Source: a virus. Taken from it: DNA of 22,400 bases. Position numbers and translations under genes: made by a program. The DNA lies in the IMG/VR virus record IMGVR_UViG_3300030451_001970, positions 1 to 22,400 of that record; one strand, given 5' to 3'. Below are positions 21,202 to 22,400 of this stretch, piece after piece (positions within the stretch are counted from its first letter, which is position 1; each line of letters starts with the position of its first letter). Below the pieces are notes generated by a model. It did not search any database. It worked only from the letters and a program-made list of their open reading frames with translations, and was not told the DNA's origin.

Positions 21202-22338
21202 ATGGCAGGTATATCCCTGACTGGTGACACACTTTACTCCCAAAAGATTAATAACTTTGCGGGAGAGCTATTTCGTGTAGGTGGTCAAAGAACTCCTTTC
21301 TTATCTGCAACAGGTGGCTTGAACGGAGGTAAGGTTTTACAATCTACTTTCTGGCAAATCCAAGCTGCTGACGGACACACTGTAACTTCTAAACCAACTG
21401 CTGGTAAAGAAGGTGACGCACCAACTGAATATCTTGGAAGAGATAGAGTTGCGTACACAGGTGTAACACAGATATTCCATAAAGGTGTCAAGATGACTTA
21501 CACAGCTATGGCAACATATCAAAATCAGAATCCATTTTCTGTTAATGCAGCTGGCGGTCCAATTAATACCGTTAACTCATCTGATGGAGATGGAACAACT
21601 ACTGCAGGAACTTTATTAGCTTCCTTTGGTAGCAACCCGATAGTTGATGAATTTGCAGAGCAAATGTCTTTAGCTCTTGAAAAAGTAGCTAGAGAAGTAG
21701 AATACTTTGCTTTCAAAGGTACTTTTGCAGATGGAGCTCACGCTACACCTGGACAAGGTACTAGAGAAATGCGTGGTATCTCTGAATACACATCATTGAA
21801 TGCAAATGCAAACAACTCTGTTGCTCCTGACTTTATAGGTGGAAACATCTATTGGAACGGTACAACAGGTAACGGTGCTACAGGTTCAAACCAAGTTTTA
21901 TCTTGGGATGCTATCGCTAACTCTCTTAAGAGATTGTATGATGCACATGCTCCAATGGTACAGCCTGTTCTTTGCGTAACTCCAAAACAACTTTTGGACC
22001 TTAACAAAGAACTATTAGCTGGTTCTGTTGGAATCACAGGTGCTATCTTACCTAGAGATAGAAACCTTGCAGGTATTGATATTGACGTAATTGTTACTCC
22101 ATTCGGACAGATTGGAATGATGGTTATTGACCCTAATATCATGCCTGATAACAATGCATTTATTTTAGACTTTGCTTTTATACAGCCAGTCTTTACAAAT
22201 ATCCCTGGATACGGAACAGTATTCGTAAGAGATATTGACCAAAATGCAGATGCAAAGGTTGCTAAAGGTATCTATATGGAAATGGGATACGACTTCGGTC
22301 CTCCTTCATACCATTTGAAGATAGCTAAAGTAGCTTAA
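21202..22338 (+). CDS. Major capsid protein (HK97-fold type), 378 aa
   Basis: ATG 21202 follows GGAGG with six bases of spacing, one of the strongest ribosome-binding sites in the window, as expected for the most abundant virion protein. The N-terminus (SQKINNFAGELFRVGG, then TPFLSATGGL) resembles the start of the capsid group often labelled SU10-like. Middle and C-terminal segments (LCVTPKQLLDLN, GIDIDVIVTPFGQIGMMVID) match the alternating beta/alpha pattern of the HK97 fold, including the peptide that contacts neighbouring subunits. Length is normal and no protease-cleaved prodomain is obvious. It is followed by a probable terminator. Confidence 0.93.
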   Translation: MAGISLTGDTLYSQKINNFAGELFRVGGQRTPFLSATGGLNGGKVLQSTFWQIQAADGHTVTSKPTAGKEGDAPTEYLGRDRVAYTGVTQIFHKGVKMTYTAMATYQNQNPFSVNAAGGPINTVNSSDGDGTTTAGTLLASFGSNPIVDEFAEQMSLALEKVAREVEYFAFKGTFADGAHATPGQGTREMRGISEYTSLNANANNSVAPDFIGGNIYWNGTTGNGATGSNQVLSWDAIANSLKRLYDAHAPMVQPVLCVTPKQLLDLNKELLAGSVGITGAILPRDRNLAGIDIDVIVTPFGQIGMMVIDPNIMPDNNAFILDFAFIQPVFTNIPGYGTVFVRDIDQNADAKVAKGIYMEMGYDFGPPSYHLKIAKVA

Positions 22339-22352
22339 CAAATTTGAAGATT

Positions 22353-22381
22353 AGGGTGGGAATCCACCTCTCACCCTTTTC
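22353..22381 (+). terminator. Probable intrinsic terminator after the capsid gene
   Basis: AGGGTG (22353-22358) pairs with CACCCT (22372-22377), followed by TTTCTTCT. An alternative inner stem GGTGG/CCACC with a GAAT loop is also possible. The U-run is interrupted. It starts 14 bases past the capsid stop and would limit readthrough from the highly expressed capsid gene. Bases after 22381 hold no identifiable feature. Confidence 0.55.
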
Positions 22382-22400
22382 TTCTGTTATAGTAAGGAAG

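Noticed and set aside
1-22400. tRNA genes and CRISPR arrays
   Set aside because: No cloverleaf with a conserved T-loop and no regularly spaced identical repeats were found by eye.

Overview
The window is one piece of a double-stranded DNA tailed bacteriophage genome. It is visibly AT-rich, densely packed, has bacterial ribosome-binding sites (AAAGGA and GGAGG types), and is split into two arms of opposite direction. Positions 1-5257 are transcribed leftward and carry small accessory or DNA-metabolism genes. Positions 5796-22338 are transcribed rightward and carry the packaging and virion genes. The host cannot be read directly. The low G+C and the style of the virion proteins recall phages of low-GC aquatic bacteria, possibly actinobacteria, but that is inference from memory of similar proteins.

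Leftward arm, in transcription order from about 5750 down to 1: a leader region, a 47-aa basic protein, three very small cysteine-containing (probably zinc-binding) proteins, a 92-aa protein with an acidic Ala/Glu-rich tail, a 70-aa protein ending in an SSB-like acidic tip (EDLPF), a coupled pair of small proteins (86 and 48 aa), a coupled pair made of a 201-aa protein with some Cas7/RAMP-like features and a ParB-type protein, then a coupled pair made of a 152-aa protein and a MoxR-type AAA+ ATPase that runs off the left edge. Nearly every gap between these units holds a long hairpin. Six hairpins at 4297-5429 share one architecture: a variable outer stem, a one-sided bulge of 2-3 bases (usually three), a short inner stem, and a 2-4 base apical gap. 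Their sequences differ while pairing is kept. None is followed by a U-run, so they do not look like intrinsic terminators. RNA-processing or 3'-end-stabilising sites are a reasonable guess. A separate hairpin buries the ribosome-binding site and part of the start codon of the 152-aa gene.

The 5258-5795 gap holds two of these hairpins, a folded segment and overlapping candidate promoters pointing both ways.

Rightward arm: large terminase with an N-terminal cysteine cluster and helix-turn-helix, portal, two small proteins, a giant 1925-aa protein, five further unassigned proteins (one only 18 aa), then a promoter and a folded ~180-nt leader, a scaffold-like protein, the HK97-fold major capsid protein, and a probable terminator. 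The block between portal and scaffold (9489-20491) contains no recognised tape measure or tail gene. It most likely encodes internal or ejected virion proteins. Several junctions in both arms use TAATG, TGATG or TAGTG stop/start overlaps, which points to translational coupling.
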